DNA of 14,550 nt from Synechococcaceae bacterium WB8_1B_136 (GCA_010029175.1 RGNC01000037.1:1-14550), one strand, 5' to 3'. Shown: positions 1 through 7,627, numbered from the stretch's first letter. Numbers and translations are program-made. The notes: a model not told the origin generated them from the sequence alone.

Positions 1-1
1 G

Positions 2-901
2 TTCCTGGTTTTCAACCGTCCTGAGCAGACCGCTCGGGTGTTTGAAGCCATTCGCGCTGCCAGGCCTCAGCGCCTTTATGTTGCCGCCGATGGGCCACGA
101 CCGGATCGCCCAGGTGAAGCTGAACGCTGCGCTGAGGTGCGCGCCATTGCCACAGCCGTGGATTGGCCGTGCCAACTGCAGACGTTAATGCGCGATCACA
201 ACCTGGGTTGTGGCGTTGCTGTGAGTGATGCAATCGATTGGATTCTTTCCAAGGAGGATGAAGCGATCATTCTTGAAGATGATTGCCTGCCAGCACCCTC
301 CTTTTTTGATTACTGCACGCTTTTGCTGGAGCGATTTCGCGCTGATCAGCGTGTTGGCCAGGTCTGCGGCTTCAACCTTTTGGCGGATGCCTCTCCGCGT
401 GCGAGCGACTATTTTCCCAGTCACTTTGGTTGGTGCTGGGGATGGGCGACATGGAAACGGGCCTGGAATTATTTCGACCCTCGCATGGGGAGTTGGCAAG
501 CTCTGAAGCGCATGGGGCTTCATCGTCAGCATCCCTTTTATCGAGAGCGAATCAAGCTCTTTGATCTGGAGCTGAATTCGGGTCGCAAGGATGTATGGGA
601 TTACCAGTGGCACTATGCGCTTGCCAGCCAGGGGATGTTGTCGATGGTTCCCGCGGTTAACCTCATTCAGAACATTGGCTTCACGGGCGATGCCACCCAC
701 ACTGTGGATCCAGACCCGCTTCGCAGCAGACCTGCGCAGGCCTTGGCGGTGGATGACGGCCTGCGCCATCCCGAGTTCATGCTTGCTGATCCAGCCTATG
801 AACAGGCGTTGATTCGTGCTGCCCATCCAGGTCCTTGGCGTGGTTGGTTGGCCCCCAAAACGCGGCGTGTGCTGGCCAAGCTGCTTCCTCGCAGGCAATG
901 A
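2..901 (+). CDS. GT2-like glycosyltransferase, 5' end cut by window
   Basis: The reading frame is open from the first bases, and its first residues (FLVFNRPEQTARVFEAI) match the N-terminal strand of nucleotide-diphospho-sugar transferases of the GT-A fold often annotated as 'hemolytic protein HlpA-like' or GT2-like. Probably only a few residues are missing; the visible part is 299 residues. A GTG at 38 is therefore not the real start. Visible hallmarks are VAADGPR near the N-terminus, an acidic LEDDCLP motif near residue 92 that would serve as the metal/nucleotide-binding DxD-like site, and a Trp-rich FGWCWGWATW segment near residue 142. No signal peptide or membrane segment is visible. It should transfer a sugar to a growing surface glycan on the cytoplasmic side; donor and acceptor cannot be told. 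The stop overlaps the next start (ATGA), so the two genes are probably translated together. Confidence 0.8.
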   Translation, partial: FLVFNRPEQTARVFEAIRAARPQRLYVAADGPRPDRPGEAERCAEVRAIATAVDWPCQLQTLMRDHNLGCGVAVSDAIDWILSKEDEAIILEDDCLPAPSFFDYCTLLLERFRADQRVGQVCGFNLLADASPRASDYFPSHFGWCWGWATWKRAWNYFDPRMGSWQALKRMGLHRQHPFYRERIKLFDLELNSGRKDVWDYQWHYALASQGMLSMVPAVNLIQNIGFTGDATHTVDPDPLRSRPAQALAVDDGLRHPEFMLADPAYEQALIRAAHPGPWRGWLAPKTRRVLAKLLPRRQ

Positions 902-2142
902 AAGTAGGGCTTGTTACCACCTGGGCGGAATGTGGGGCTGGCCATGTTTCCCTTGCCTACGCACGAGCTCTTGAGCAGGCCGGTTGCCAGGTTTCCATCT
1001 ACGCAAGGGGTCAGTACCTGCCTGAATTGCGGTGGGGCAGCAGTGCGCTGCGGCCTTGGCCTGTCGAGAGCGACCGCAGTGTTGCGGGTCTGAGTCTTGT
1101 TGATCCCAGGCAGTTCGGTCGCTGGTTGCTGAGCTTTTCCCCCGACTGGGTGATTTTTAATGAACAGCGCGCCTGGGCGCCAGTGTTGCAGGCCAGGGCT
1201 GCCGGCGTTGCCTGTGCCGCCTATGTCGATTACTACCGGGCAGACACCGTGCCCCTCTTTCAGCTCTACGACTTGTTGTTCTGTCATACGCAGAGGCACC
1301 ATGGGGTGTTTGCGGCAGATCCTCGGGCCTTGTTCATCCCCTGGGGTGTTGATCTGCACGCGTTTTCTCCTGGGCCCCGTCAGATGGCGGATCTCCCTGC
1401 ATCAGAGCCGCTTGTGATTGTTCATTCAGCTGGAATGGCAGGGCCGAATGATCGAAAAGGTACGGATCTTGCGCTCCAGGCTTTTGTCGCAACCCCAGGT
1501 CCTGCTCGGTTGCTGGTGCACTCGCAACTGGCCCTTGAGCACTGGCCCCACTCCTGGCGACTGTGCCTGGAGCAGGATTCACGCATCCAACCCCTGACAG
1601 GCCCATGTCAGCCTGTTGATCTCTACCGCCAAGGTGATCTCTATCTCTATCCCAGCCGTTTGGAGGGAATCGGTCTCACCCTGCCTGAGGCCCTGGCCAC
1701 CGGTTTGGCCGCCATCACCACGGCTGCACCGCCGATGTCGGAATTCGTTCACCCTGCTGAAACGGGGACATGGGTGCCGGTGCGCGACTATCGGGCTCGT
1801 TTTGATGGTTACTACTGGCCGGAGGCCTGGGTGGATCCGGCTCATCTGGCGGATGCCTTGCGGCCCTATCTGGCCGATCCTGCTCTTGCCAGACGACAAG
1901 GGCGCCTGGCAAGACAGCGGATGGAGCAGCAGCGGGATTGGTCTGTCGTTGGGCAGGCCATCCCCCAGGCCCTGGCGGGCACACCACGGCGCGTTCTTGA
2001 CCCCGACCATTGTCGTGCGCTCAAGCGAGACGCTCGCCATCAGGACCGGCGCCATGAACCCCGGGTCAGGGACCTGCTTCGGGAGAGCCTGGCCACGGCA
2101 TGGCGTCAAGGGCGGAGAGTTGTTGCGCGGGGTCGCCATTGA
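898..2142 (+). CDS. GT4-family (group 1) glycosyltransferase
   Basis: The product has 414 residues and should transfer a sugar from a nucleotide donor with retention of configuration. The N-terminus (MKVGLVTTWAECGAGHVSLA) has the beta-strand and glycine-rich loop of the acceptor-side Rossmann domain in GT-B enzymes. The C-terminal donor domain contains YPSRLEGIGLTLPEA, with the E-x7-E motif of GT4 enzymes at Glu256 and Glu264, followed by a Gly/Ala-rich segment and SEFV. I chose ATG 898 because it overlaps the upstream stop by 4 bases (ATGA) and places the Rossmann strand at the N-terminus; an in-frame upstream start at 835 would add an unrelated 21 residues. The last 50 or so residues are rich in Arg and His and look like a variable tail. 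Sugar specificity cannot be read from the sequence. Confidence 0.85.
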   Translation: MKVGLVTTWAECGAGHVSLAYARALEQAGCQVSIYARGQYLPELRWGSSALRPWPVESDRSVAGLSLVDPRQFGRWLLSFSPDWVIFNEQRAWAPVLQARAAGVACAAYVDYYRADTVPLFQLYDLLFCHTQRHHGVFAADPRALFIPWGVDLHAFSPGPRQMADLPASEPLVIVHSAGMAGPNDRKGTDLALQAFVATPGPARLLVHSQLALEHWPHSWRLCLEQDSRIQPLTGPCQPVDLYRQGDLYLYPSRLEGIGLTLPEALATGLAAITTAAPPMSEFVHPAETGTWVPVRDYRARFDGYYWPEAWVDPAHLADALRPYLADPALARRQGRLARQRMEQQRDWSVVGQAIPQALAGTPRRVLDPDHCRALKRDARHQDRRHEPRVRDLLRESLATAWRQGRRVVARGRH

Positions 2143-3977
2143 TGTGCGGCCTGTTTGCCCAGTGGAGCGCAGGCGCCGTGGAGGCTGGCCCGGTGTTGGC
2201 GGTGTTGCGCAGCCGTGGGCCCGACGACCAGGGCCAATGGGTCCAGCCCGTGGCCGGCGGCATGCTGCAGCTGTTGCACAGCCGTTTGGCGATTCAGGAC
2301 CTCAGCCCGGCCGGCCATCAGCCGATGCAGAGCGCTGATCAACGCTTCACGTTGGTGTTCAACGGCGAGATCTACAACGCCCCCGATCTGAGGGATCAAC
2401 TGGCTTGCCAGGGCGTGCGCTTCGCTTCCCACAGCGATACGGAGGTGCTGCTGGCCGGCTTCGCCCGCTGGGGGCTGGAGCTCTTTCCGCGGTTGAACGG
2501 CATCTTTGCGCTGGCCATCTGGGATGCCAGCCGCCAGGAGCTCACCCTGGCCCGTGATCGCTTCGGCGTGAAGCCGCTGCTGTGGTGGCGCGGCCCTGAG
2601 GGCTGGGCCCTGGCTTCGGAGCTCTCCGTGCTGCGCGCCGCTGGTTTGCCCCCCCGGCCTCGGCTGGATCGGTTGGCCCTGGAGCAGTTCTGGCAGTGGG
2701 GCGCCGTGCAGGCTCCCCACACCCTGGTGGCTGGAGTGCAGGCTGTGCCACCAGGCCATTGGGCCCGTTGGCGCGCTGGTGCGCCCTCGGACAATTGGCA
2801 GCTGCAGGCCTATGTCAGCTGGCCCAGTGATCTCTACACGCCCGCAGACCTCAGCTATGGCGAGGCGGTGGCGGCTGTGGAGGCTGGCCTCGAACAGGCG
2901 GTGAACCGCCAGATGTTGGCGGATGTGCCGGTGGGGGCTTTCCTCAGTGGTGGCCTGGATTCCGCAGCCCTGGTGGCCCTGATGATGGGCCAGGCGCCCT
3001 CACCCGTGCGCACCTTCTCGCTGGGTTTTGCCGCAGACGATCTCAGCCGTGGCGTGGTGGATGAGCGCAGTTTGGCGGCCACGACGGCCCGGCATCTCGG
3101 CACCGAGCACCAGGAGGTGGTGTTGAGCCGGGCGGAGGTGCTGGCCGGGATCGACAGCTTCTGTGACGCCATCGATCAACCTTCGGTGGATGGTCTCAAT
3201 ACATTTCTGGTGGCTGGTGCCGCCCGAGCCCAGGGGCTCACGGTGGCAGTGTCTGGCCTGGGGGGCGATGAACTGTTTGCTGGCTATCCGGTGTTCGAGC
3301 GCGCTTGGCGCCATCACACCGCTGCCGGTGTTGGTGCAGGCCTGATGGCCCGTTTGCCCTGGCGGCTGCTCCAAAGGCTGGGCTGGGAGCATCGCCGCTT
3401 CGCCCGCGGCAGCGTTGTCGCCCTGGCAGCCCATCGGCGCCTGCACCCCGGCGCGGTGCCTTCTGTCGCTGGCACACTCCTGCCGCAGGAGGCTGCCCTT
3501 GATCCTGTGGCCCAGATCTCACGCCTGGAGCTGCGGGGCTACATGGTCAACACGCTGTTGCGGGATACGGATGCCGTCACCATGCACCACGGCCTGGAGC
3601 TGCGGGTGCCCTTCCTCGACAACGATCTTGTGGAGTTGATGTTGCGCCTGCCCTCGGCCTACAAGCTCAGGCCCGGCAGCAGCAAGCCGTTGCTCTGGGA
3701 TGCCATGGCCAAGCGTCTGCCGGCCGAGCTTGGCCAGGTTCCCAAGAGGGGTTTTGAACTGCCCCTGGCCCGCTGGTTGATGGATCTCGATCCACCTTCT
3801 CTGCCTCCTGATGTGCTGGGGGCTCCCTGGCCAGACCGGATCCGGGCGGCGCGGCGGCGCTACCAACGCAAAGCTCATCGCTATCACGGGTGGTGGCAGT
3901 GGCAGGTGCTGGCCCGCTGGTTAGCGGCATGGCCTGCCCTTCTGGCTGATCCCTGGATTGCCTCCGCTGAATCGTGA
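2142..3977 (+). CDS. Asparagine-synthase-like glutamine amidotransferase
   Basis: The 611-residue product has the two-domain layout of AsnB. An N-terminal Ntn glutaminase domain begins MCGLF, so Cys2 becomes the catalytic N-terminal nucleophile; RLAIQDLSPAGHQPM, FNGEIYN and RDRFGVKPL are typical of this domain. The C-terminal ATP-pyrophosphatase domain has the PPi loop SGGLDS (residues 269-274). ATG 2142 is the start because it exposes this Cys and overlaps the upstream stop by one base (TGATG); starting at 2100 would bury the nucleophile. The family hydrolyses glutamine and passes ammonia to an adenylated carboxylate. In the loop that reads SGEGSDE in E. coli AsnB, this protein reads SGLGGDE, so the Glu considered catalytic for aspartate (E. 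coli Glu348) is Leu373. Together with its place among glycan genes, this suggests the acceptor may be a sugar acid or another carboxylate rather than free aspartate. That is inference; plain asparagine synthesis remains possible. Confidence 0.85.
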   Translation: MCGLFAQWSAGAVEAGPVLAVLRSRGPDDQGQWVQPVAGGMLQLLHSRLAIQDLSPAGHQPMQSADQRFTLVFNGEIYNAPDLRDQLACQGVRFASHSDTEVLLAGFARWGLELFPRLNGIFALAIWDASRQELTLARDRFGVKPLLWWRGPEGWALASELSVLRAAGLPPRPRLDRLALEQFWQWGAVQAPHTLVAGVQAVPPGHWARWRAGAPSDNWQLQAYVSWPSDLYTPADLSYGEAVAAVEAGLEQAVNRQMLADVPVGAFLSGGLDSAALVALMMGQAPSPVRTFSLGFAADDLSRGVVDERSLAATTARHLGTEHQEVVLSRAEVLAGIDSFCDAIDQPSVDGLNTFLVAGAARAQGLTVAVSGLGGDELFAGYPVFERAWRHHTAAGVGAGLMARLPWRLLQRLGWEHRRFARGSVVALAAHRRLHPGAVPSVAGTLLPQEAALDPVAQISRLELRGYMVNTLLRDTDAVTMHHGLELRVPFLDNDLVELMLRLPSAYKLRPGSSKPLLWDAMAKRLPAELGQVPKRGFELPLARWLMDLDPPSLPPDVLGAPWPDRIRAARRRYQRKAHRYHGWWQWQVLARWLAAWPALLADPWIASAES

Positions 3978-4897
3978 TGCTTCGCTCTCTCTGGCGTGCC
4001 ACGGGCAAGCGTTGGTTGCGCTCCGGACAGAACTGGTTGGAACAGCAGCGCTACCGCGATCTGTTTGACAACATCTTGTCCGCTGACCATGCCGGACAAA
4101 TGATCCAGTCCGCCATTCAACAGGGGGTTCCATTCTGTGCAGCCCGCATGGGGCATGTGGAGGGACGCATCCTGGGGGAAGCTCAGCTGCGCCAGGGGCG
4201 GTGGAGCCGTGCAACCCATGCTGAAGCTCATGCCAATGCTGGAATCTTTCCGGTAACGGATGCCGGACTGCACGAGTTCGCCGCTGTTTATGGAGAGGCT
4301 TTGGAGTCGGTCGATTTGCTTGGTTTCTGGCAGACAGATTATCAGGCGGCTTTGGTGTCATCCATGAAGCATGCTCCTCGGCTTTGTCCTCTTTCGGCTC
4401 TCGAACCATTCCGCCAATCTGCTCCCTGGAGCCAGGCTCTCGCCGGTTGCCGTGTGCTGATTGTTCATCCTTTTGCCCAGAGCATTGAGGCCCAGTACAG
4501 CATGCACGGCAGCGCCTTGTTTGCCGATCAACGTGTGTTGCCAGCATTTAACTTGCAGGTTGTCAAGCCTCCTTGTACGCATGCTCCGCAAACAGAAGGC
4601 TATGCAAGTTGGCTGAATGCGCTGGAGTCTCTGCAGGCGCGGGTGTTAGAAAAGTCCTTTGATGTGGCTCTGATTGGCTGCGGCGCCTATGGCTTGCCCT
4701 TGGCTGCTGCCATCAAGCGGGCTGGGCGTCAGGCGATTCATCTGGGCGGTGCTTTGCAACTGCTCTTTGGCATCAGAGGCCGCCGTTGGGATGATGATCC
4801 TGCCATTCGCTCGATGGTGAATCGCCACTGGGTGCGACCCACTGCGGAGGAAACTCCTGCATCGGCTGAATTCATTGAGAGAGGTTGTTACTGGTGA
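3977..4897 (+). CDS. Conserved protein of unknown function in glycan locus
   Basis: The product has 306 residues, with no signal peptide and no clear membrane segment. I cannot assign a function with confidence. Three blocks look conserved rather than random: CAARMGHVEGRIL near residue 52, VLIVHPFAQSIEAQY near residue 162, and a Gly-rich GCGAYGLPLAAAIKRAG followed by AIHLGGALQLLFGIRGRRW around residues 233-275. The arrangement of a small Arg/Glu motif at the N-terminus and a Rossmann-like Gly-rich segment at the C-terminus recalls proteins of polysaccharide loci related to the GT-D fold (DUF1792-like), but this is only a resemblance from memory. ATG 3977 overlaps the amidotransferase stop (TGATG); GTG 3974 is an alternative. 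It lies between the amidotransferase and the polymerase-like gene and is probably co-translated with both. A glycosyltransferase or a glycan-modifying enzyme is the likeliest role. Confidence 0.75.
   Translation: MLRSLWRATGKRWLRSGQNWLEQQRYRDLFDNILSADHAGQMIQSAIQQGVPFCAARMGHVEGRILGEAQLRQGRWSRATHAEAHANAGIFPVTDAGLHEFAAVYGEALESVDLLGFWQTDYQAALVSSMKHAPRLCPLSALEPFRQSAPWSQALAGCRVLIVHPFAQSIEAQYSMHGSALFADQRVLPAFNLQVVKPPCTHAPQTEGYASWLNALESLQARVLEKSFDVALIGCGAYGLPLAAAIKRAGRQAIHLGGALQLLFGIRGRRWDDDPAIRSMVNRHWVRPTAEETPASAEFIERGCYW
4877..4884 (+). promoter_or_regulatory. Ribosome binding site for the polymerase-like gene
   Basis: The purine-rich sequence GAGAGAGG lies 9 bases before GTG 4894. It directly abuts the alternative TTG at 4885, which it could not serve, so it decides the start in favour of GTG 4894. 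It lies within the last codons of the preceding gene. Confidence 0.55.
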
Positions 4898-6177
4898 TTG
4901 TCTTCGATGGGATCGAGCTGATCATTGCGTTTGCGGTTGGCTTGCATGTGCCTAAAGCGTTTAGCTTGCTTTATGGCCTCATCGCTTGTATTTCATGGCG
5001 ATCGTTTCGTGATGCGCGGGCTGCTGGTTCTTCCTGGTTGGGGCCTTGGCTGAGCTGGTGGCCATCCCTGGCTGCTGTTTTCTGCTTTTCGATTGCTTAT
5101 GTTTCTGGCATGCAGCATTGGGGGGTCTGGGCTTGGCAGTCAGACCGGGCTGACATTGTTAACGCCCTTTTTCTTCCAGTGCTTTGCCTCTGGGCTGGAT
5201 TGCATGCAGTTCGATTTGACAGGGCCTGGCTTGTACGGATTCTTCTTGCCTATTCGCTTGGTTCGCTGATCTTTGTGCTGATTGCCTTGGCAGTCAGTCG
5301 CAGTCCCTGGTGGAATGTGGGTCAGCTTTTTCCCTCGAACAATCTGTTCGTGCCTTGGGGGCATCCACGCCTGATCAATGTGCGTTCGATCGAGCAGAAT
5401 GCAGTTCCTGCTCTCGCGTTGTTGCCGGCTTCATTGTTCGAACTGATACAGGCCAGGCATGGTCGGCGTCGACTTTTATCTGTTCTCTCTCTGCTGGCTG
5501 CAGTGTTGGGAGGGTATGCACTGTGGTCATTGCAGGGGCGATTGGGATGGCTGATTCTGGTCTTGGCATCGATGCCATCTCTGGCTGCTGCCCTGCAGCT
5601 GCGTGGGGTGTGGAATGCGGGGGTGAAAAAGATTGCATGCACAATGTTTGCGGCGCTCTTCATCCTGCTGATTGTTCTGCGCCCCTGGCGAGTGAGCCTG
5701 GGTTCTGTGGGATGGTCGCAGGGATTCTGTGATGAGCGTTTGTCTCTTCATGCTGCCATCCTTCGCCATGGATATACGTCTCCTTGGGGGGGAAGACTGC
5801 TTGTTGCCCCATATCATTTATGCGATGGGTCTTCGGCAATCTTGGCTCCCAGTGGTGGCACTGTCACCATGGCTCATAATGTGGTTCTCGATATCTTTCT
5901 CGATGTAGGTTTGCTGCCTGTTTTGCTGCTCTTGGCAGGGATTTTTCCCTTGCTCATGGGGCTTGTGAGAAGTTTCTGGCTGCCTCTGAGTCGCGGGCAG
6001 TGGACTTGGCTGTTATCGGTTGGTTGGGCTTGGTTCGCTTTTATTTTCTGCGAATGGGCTTTTCAGCCTTTGCTTTACTCTGATGGGATTCTCTATTATT
6101 TTTCCTATTTTGTGATCGCTGCTTTGGCTGTGATGTCACGTCGTTCTGTTGATGAACCGGCGCGAGTGCCCTTATAA
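4894..6177 (+). CDS. O-antigen ligase/polymerase-like membrane protein
   Basis: This is a 427-residue, strongly hydrophobic protein with about ten or eleven likely transmembrane helices and one larger polar loop between roughly residues 265 and 325. After the loop comes AHNVVLDIFLDVGLL with His328. The His-Asn pair followed by a hydrophobic stretch and a Gly resembles the periplasmic-loop region of the O-antigen ligase/Wzy superfamily (WaaL, Wzy_C). Such proteins join undecaprenyl-linked repeat units into a polymer, or transfer the glycan to lipid A-core, on the outer face of the inner membrane. GTG 4894 is preferred over TTG 4885 because it overlaps the upstream stop (GTGA) and has a well-spaced ribosome binding site. 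Third codon positions are richer in T than in the genes from 6200 onward, and base composition is much lower in G+C near the 3' end. Polymerase and ligase cannot be distinguished here. Confidence 0.75.
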   Translation: MIVFDGIELIIAFAVGLHVPKAFSLLYGLIACISWRSFRDARAAGSSWLGPWLSWWPSLAAVFCFSIAYVSGMQHWGVWAWQSDRADIVNALFLPVLCLWAGLHAVRFDRAWLVRILLAYSLGSLIFVLIALAVSRSPWWNVGQLFPSNNLFVPWGHPRLINVRSIEQNAVPALALLPASLFELIQARHGRRRLLSVLSLLAAVLGGYALWSLQGRLGWLILVLASMPSLAAALQLRGVWNAGVKKIACTMFAALFILLIVLRPWRVSLGSVGWSQGFCDERLSLHAAILRHGYTSPWGGRLLVAPYHLCDGSSAILAPSGGTVTMAHNVVLDIFLDVGLLPVLLLLAGIFPLLMGLVRSFWLPLSRGQWTWLLSVGWAWFAFIFCEWAFQPLLYSDGILYYFSYFVIAALAVMSRRSVDEPARVPL

Positions 6178-6178
6178 T
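6149..6178 (+). promoter_or_regulatory. Putative sigma-70-type promoter for gmd
   Basis: A perfect -10 box TATAAT (6173-6178) has a TTGATG -35-like box (6149-6154; 4 of 6 to consensus) 18 bases upstream. It spans the 3' end and stop codon of the polymerase-like gene. A transcript would begin near 6185, giving a leader of about 15 bases before ATG 6200, or even a leaderless start at the in-frame ATG 6185. It coincides with the change in base composition, which supports a separate transcription unit starting at gmd. This is a sequence match only. Confidence 0.5.
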
Positions 6179-6199
6179 GCTTTTATGGTTGGTTCGTCG

Positions 6200-7342
6200 A
6201 TGAAAAACGCTCTGATCACCGGCATCACCGGCCAGGATGGCTCCTATCTGGCGGAGCTGCTGTTGGAGAAAGGCTATGTGGTGCACGGCATCAAGCGCCG
6301 GGCCAGCAGCTTCAACACCGCCCGCATCGATCACCTTTACCAGGACCCCCACGAAGACGATCCGCGCCTGGTGCTGCACTATGGCGATCTCACCGATTCC
6401 ACCAACCTGATCCGGATCATTCAGCAGGTGCAGCCCGATGAGATCTATAATCTTGGCGCCCAGAGCCATGTGGCGGTGAGCTTTGAGGCACCGGAATACA
6501 CCGCCAACAGCGATGCTCTTGGCACGCTGCGCATCCTCGAGGCCGTGCGGATGCTGGGCCTCACCCACAAAACCCGCATCTATCAGGCCAGCACCAGCGA
6601 GCTCTATGGCCTGGTGCAGGAGATTCCCCAGAAGGAAACCACGCCCTTCTATCCCCGCAGCCCCTATGCGGTGGCCAAGATGTATGGCTACTGGATCACG
6701 GTGAACTACCGCGAGGCCTATGGCATGTATGCCTGCAATGGCATTCTTTTTAATCACGAATCACCGCGGCGCGGTGAAACTTTCGTGACGCGCAAGATCA
6801 CCCGCGGTCTGGCGCGGATTGATGCCGGCCTGGAGCAGTGCCTCTACATGGGAAATCTCGATTCGCTGCGGGATTGGGGCCACGCGCGCGACTATGTGGA
6901 GATGCAGTGGCGCATGCTCCAGCAGGACAGCCCTGAGGATTTTGTGATCGCCACTGGCCGCCAGGAAAGTGTGCGCCGTTTCATCGAGCTCACCGCGGCG
7001 GAACTGGGGTGGGGGCCGATTCAGTGGCAGGGCAGTGGCCTGGAGGAAACGGGCATCCGCGGCGACACCGGCGCCGTGGTGGTGCGCATCGATCCCCGCT
7101 ACTTCCGCCCAGCGGAGGTGGAAACCCTCTTGGGGGATCCCACCAAGGCCCGTGAAAAACTGGGCTGGACGCCCACCACCACCCTCGAAGAGTTGGTGGC
7201 CGAGATGGTGGCCGCCGACAAGCAAGAAGCCGCCAAGGAAGCCCTGCTGCGCCGCAAGGGTTTTGCGGTGGTGGGTTCCATGGAGAACCCGCCCACCAAC
7301 CCGGAAGCGGTGGCTGCGGCCCGCAGTGGGGTGCAGGGGTGA
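6200..7342 (+). CDS. gmd: GDP-mannose 4,6-dehydratase
   Basis: The enzyme converts GDP-D-mannose to GDP-4-keto-6-deoxy-D-mannose in the cytoplasm, using bound NADP, and is the first committed step toward GDP-L-fucose. The 380-residue protein is an extended short-chain dehydrogenase with the nucleotide-binding GITGQDG at residues 8-14. The catalytic residues Thr132 and Glu134 (ASTSELYG), Tyr156 and Lys160 (YAVAK) are all present, as are FNHESPRRGETFVTRK and RDWGHARDYVE, hallmarks of this family. With ATG 6200 as the start, Thr132/Glu134/Tyr156 fall at the numbers used for the E. coli enzyme, which supports this start. ATG 6185 is in frame and would add five residues. The C-terminal tail of about 30 residues (AAKEALLRRKGFAVVGS onward) is longer than I expect. 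Its partner fcl lies downstream, separated by the VapBC-like pair. Confidence 0.95.
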   Translation: MKNALITGITGQDGSYLAELLLEKGYVVHGIKRRASSFNTARIDHLYQDPHEDDPRLVLHYGDLTDSTNLIRIIQQVQPDEIYNLGAQSHVAVSFEAPEYTANSDALGTLRILEAVRMLGLTHKTRIYQASTSELYGLVQEIPQKETTPFYPRSPYAVAKMYGYWITVNYREAYGMYACNGILFNHESPRRGETFVTRKITRGLARIDAGLEQCLYMGNLDSLRDWGHARDYVEMQWRMLQQDSPEDFVIATGRQESVRRFIELTAAELGWGPIQWQGSGLEETGIRGDTGAVVVRIDPRYFRPAEVETLLGDPTKAREKLGWTPTTTLEELVAEMVAADKQEAAKEALLRRKGFAVVGSMENPPTNPEAVAAARSGVQG

Positions 7343-7360
7343 TGCGCATTAAAATGCGCA
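7343..7360. promoter_or_regulatory. Palindrome upstream of vapB, likely operator
   Basis: TGCGCATT-AA-AATGCGCA is a perfect 8-base inverted repeat with a 2-base centre, beginning one base after the gmd stop codon and ending 18 bases before the antitoxin ATG. Because TGCGCA is itself self-complementary, the site can also be read as two TGCGCA boxes 12 bases apart. Ribbon-helix-helix antitoxins commonly bind such paired sites to repress their own operon. There is no T-run, so it is not an intrinsic terminator. The operator role is inferred from position and symmetry. Confidence 0.55.
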
Positions 7361-7378
7361 GAGAACGCGCTGTGGGCC

Positions 7379-7627
7379 ATGCGAACCACCCTTGAACTGC
7401 CGGACCCACTGTTCGCAAGGCTGAAGGCGCGGGCCGCTAACGAGCGGGTCACGTTGAAGCAGCTTCTTCGTGTCTATGTGGAGCAGGGCCTCGCGGGCTC
7501 CACGGGGTGCAGCTCCGAGCCGACACGACGATCGGCCTCGGCTTTGCCACGGCTGGAGCCTGCTCCCCTAGGAATCCCCGGCCATCAACTCAGCAATGCC
7601 GGTTTGTTTGAACTACTGGAGCCATGA
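7379..7627 (+). CDS. VapB-like ribbon-helix-helix antitoxin
   Basis: This is an 82-residue protein. The N-terminal half (MRTTLELPDPLFARLKARA, then ERVTLKQLLRVYVEQGL) has the beta-strand and two helices of a ribbon-helix-helix DNA-binding domain, as found in VapB-type antitoxins. The C-terminal half is Pro/Ser/Arg-rich and ends in GHQLSNAGLFELLEP, an amphipathic stretch of the kind that binds and blocks a PIN toxin. It overlaps the toxin start by 4 bases (ATGA), the usual antitoxin-first order. No good ribosome binding site is visible before ATG 7379. The palindrome at 7343-7360 probably serves for autoregulation. Family membership is judged from the N-terminal pattern and from the toxin partner. 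Confidence 0.75.
   Translation: MRTTLELPDPLFARLKARAANERVTLKQLLRVYVEQGLAGSTGCSSEPTRRSASALPRLEPAPLGIPGHQLSNAGLFELLEP

Noticed and set aside
1616..2338. Plus-strand open frame of 240 codons spanning the GT4/amidotransferase junction
   Set aside because: It is out of frame with two recognisable genes and its translation is rich in Arg, Trp and Pro without domain patterns.
7343..7360. Palindrome considered as an intrinsic terminator of gmd
   Set aside because: There is no T-run on either side and the stem is not long. Its position fits an operator better.
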